DNA of 64,000 bases from Sipunculus nudus (lineage: Eukaryota > Annelida > Sipuncula > Golfingiida > Sipunculidae): assembly GCA_026874595.1 (NCBI GenBank), contig CM049318.1, positions 21,367,456-21,431,455 of the forward strand, in the 5' to 3' direction. Of the stretch, positions 61,626 through 64,000 are shown piece after piece; within the stretch, counting starts at the first letter, position 1, and every line of letters starts with the position of its first letter. The notes under the pieces are model-generated. The model did no database searches, was not told where the DNA came from, and was given only the letters and a program-made list of their open reading frames with translations. The translations under genes were made by a program, and so were the position numbers.

Positions 61626-62279
61626 TAACAAGTTGGATAATCCATGTAAAACATAAATTTTATATTTAATATGAAGTTTACCTTGTCAAAGAATGGTACA
61701 AAATTGATAAGCCAATCGGATTTGCAATTTCCGGTGTACAAGGCCAGGCAGTGCCAACTGTCCGCAATTTCTAAATTGGAATATACTCCATCATGATTTT
61801 ACATTTACATCGAAAGCATTGGCAGCAGGATTGGCATTCTTCCGCGGCTATAAGCAGAGGACCACTGAATTAGGGGACCACTGAATTATGAATCATACCA
61901 TTAATTTTCATTATTTCCATATTGACTGAAATGTCTAATATTTTAATATATTAGATAAACCCAATGACAAGTTGAGCATAGTGACACTGAGATGCTTCAC
62001 TCATTAAGTCTTTGATAAGTTCCGTCAGTTTTATCTTTCAGTGTTGCTAATTACTGTATATGGAAATTTATAATAAGCGATGAACTCAACAGCCAGGATA
62101 TACTCAAATAGTGTATGCAACTTCTTATCTCAACCAATTTAATTGGAAGGATTTATTTAATCTAATCTAAATAAAAGGGTAACTACTCAGCTTAAAACTT
62201 GCCACACTGTACGAAATATCCCTTGAGTGTTTTTACTGTAGTTGGTATCATCTTCCTATCTAAACTAAAGACCAGCTGA

Positions 62280-62983
62280 CCTCTGCGGCCTTTCTCGAGC
62301 ACCGATTAGCATCCATCCGCCGTTTCCTCTCTACTTACGCGTGCTGTCGCTTCTGTCGCCCCATTTCCGCGCCTGTAAAAAAACTAATGGATAAATGTAA
62401 TTCAGTTCTTGCTGGGTTAACATGGAGAGCAAGCCTTTGCGCCTGCAGCTCGTTCAGAATAATGGTGCGCGCCTCATTTTAAGAAGCGTAAGACTGACCA
62501 TATATCACGCCACTTCGCGTATAATACAAAATTACTGTTTTTTATACCGCCATGTCAATGGCTCACTTCCATCATATTTGTCTGAAAAATATTAATAACC
62601 TTTATAGCCTTTGCGCAAGCTGTATTCGGCTGGTGAAATCTTAAAGTACCAAAGTGTTATATGAAATCGGTTAGAATTCTCTTTCTACTACACTTAAAAT
62701 CTCCGACACTTATATCATGTAAAACCAATTTTAAAAGTTATCTCATACGGCAAGCTTTTGGTCATTAATATGTATCATTTGTATTTCTTAGGTCAGTTAC
62801 AATTGATTAGCAAGAGAAGGTGAGAAAGAAAGTGGGCTTAGGGAGTGGCACAGAGAGTAGGTTTAAGTGAAATTGTGCTTTGTCAGTGGATACGAGTTTA
62901 TGTGAGAGTCAGACATATCGGAAAACTGGTGCTATATAAATACTACTACTACTACTACTTATTATTATTATTATTATTATTAC
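62280..62983 (+). mobile_element. Non-LTR retrotransposon (LINE) 3' end, degraded
   Basis: Broken frames give LQLVQNNGARLILRS, then YRHVNGSLPSYLSEKY, and near 62695 a piece like LKSPTLISCKTNFKSYLIRQ: the order seen after the reverse transcriptase of CR1/L2/jockey-like LINEs. It ends with GGTGCTATATAAATACTACT and an (ATT)n tail (62941-62983), typical of such elements. Stops and frameshifts throughout; the catalytic RT domain is absent. Confidence 0.7.
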
Positions 62984-63473
62984 AAACCACATTCCAACCC
63001 TGAACTGTGAAGAAGGTTCCTCTTAATTATTTAAAATGAGACTGTCCCATTGGTACTCTCTGTTTAAATCACCCCTGGAAAAGCCGTCCTACTCCAGTTC
63101 GTTCTAAAGACACCCATGTAGAAGGGCTGTCTGGACACCCTTTGCAGAAGCCAAATTGTCTTAAACAACAGCAATAAGGTGCGACTATTTATGAAATGAC
63201 CAAAAGAAAGCATTTCTTCTCTTTCCTCTAGGACGAGTGTGTAAACCCTGTTTGGCAGGCATCTGAAGTCCTGTTTCTTCAAATCAGATTCAGAAGGGGT
63301 AATGGCAATCACAAATCGTAATCTATTAAAATCGATTACATATTTTTAGAAATCGTATTCGATTACATTATTTAAAGCGAGGTACAGTAGGCCTATTTCA
63401 TCCGAAATAAAAAACGGAGAACCGAAATTTTGACCATTTATCCGAAATGACAAAAATAAATCCAGAATAAAAA

Positions 63474-63476
<3 letters not shown>

Positions 63477-63524
<48 letters not shown>
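63477..63524. repeat. (AT)n microsatellite
   Basis: Pure AT run; the tyrosine/isoleucine-rich frame across it is an artefact. Confidence 0.95.
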
Positions 63525-63527
<3 letters not shown>

Positions 63528-63800
63528 TCTGATTCAAAACAAAAGTAGCCAAATCAGCGGTGATACATACTGCCGACTGATTAGTGCACCCGAGCGTAGG
63601 CAGAAGGTATGAAAACACCGCCCCAACGGCCGGGTTTGTCCTCGGCTCGCTTTAATCAAAACGCCCAGGCCATTGTTATTAACCTGTACAGACAAAACGT
63701 TACAACAGACCATAACTGAGTAGTTATGATCTTTAGCCAGGTAGTCCTCCAGGTATTGATTACTACGGTGAGCATTAGTTGAATTTATGTGCGCCTCCGT

Positions 63801-64000
63801 TTTTTAGCTCAGCAGACTGAAAGTCATCTGAGCTATAGCGATCACTCTTTGTCCGTCGTCCGTCTGTCTGTCCGTCTGTCCGTCTGTCCGTCCGTTAACC
63901 AGGCACAAATTGTAACTGCTGGACCTAGAACCTTGTAACTTGGGATTCTGAGAGGTCCATGAAAAATCTCCTTGGAAATCAGAAATAAGGTCTCTGTTAC
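63801..64000 (+). repeat. Hairpin-headed repeat, cut by the window end
   Basis: Head stem-loop 63805-63835, then GTCCGTC/GTCTGTC repeats, AGGCACAAATTGTAACTGCT and AAAATCTCCTTG. The body matches the reverse complement of the R2 end (for example 6390-6557) better than R3, so R2 and R3 share this head. Confidence 0.8.

Overview
The window is animal nuclear DNA. It is AT-rich, the genes are split by GT-AG introns, and interspersed repeats fill much of it. Introns of several kb, tRNA-derived SINEs, many MITE-like elements and repeats headed by a hairpin followed by a GTCCGTC-rich stretch suggest a mollusc, probably a bivalve. That placement is inference. No prokaryotic operons, CRISPR arrays or rRNA genes were seen.

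Four protein-coding genes can be supported. (1) The 3' part of a lysosomal beta-galactosidase gene (GLB1-like, + strand, six exons, 649-9735); the catalytic barrel lies before the window. (2) A complete ARL5-type small GTPase (- strand, six coding exons, 36965 down to 20680). All splice junctions join in frame to give 184 residues, and the first intron is nearly 10 kb. (3) A LAGE3/Pcc1 subunit of the KEOPS tRNA-modifying complex (+ strand, three exons, 40539-47127). Its first exon does not join in frame as written. (4) A single-exon CENP-H-like inner kinetochore gene (47310-48068, +), starting 182 bp after the LAGE3 stop.

Layout: 1-9.7 kb GLB1 exons, with a nuclear-receptor-motif repeat in one intron; 9.7-11.1 kb GLB1 3' UTR; 11.2-14.0 kb a second copy of that repeat; 14-20.7 kb no gene seen; 20.7-37.0 kb ARL5, whose last intron is mostly a 2.1 kb minisatellite made from the exon 5 splice donor; 37.4-39.0 kb an undescribed-looking terminal-inverted-repeat element with an internal 16-bp motif; 39.3-45.8 kb several DNA transposon relics (PIF/Harbinger-like MITEs, a fold-back element, a Tigger/pogo relic, a hAT MITE) around and inside the LAGE3 intron; 46.3-48.1 kb LAGE3 end and CENP-H; 50.1-56.4 kb at least seven diverged copies of one hairpin-headed repeat; 56.7-59.9 kb a second repeat family and short tandem repeats; 61.4-63.0 kb a SINE and a LINE 3' end; 63.8 kb to the end, another hairpin-headed repeat.

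The genes are unrelated housekeeping functions (lysosomal hydrolysis, Golgi/endosome traffic, tRNA modification, kinetochore). The most unusual features are the splice-donor minisatellite in ARL5, the 37.4-39.0 kb element, and the repeat family carrying consensus nuclear receptor sites. All identifications are by eye from translated motifs; no database search was run.
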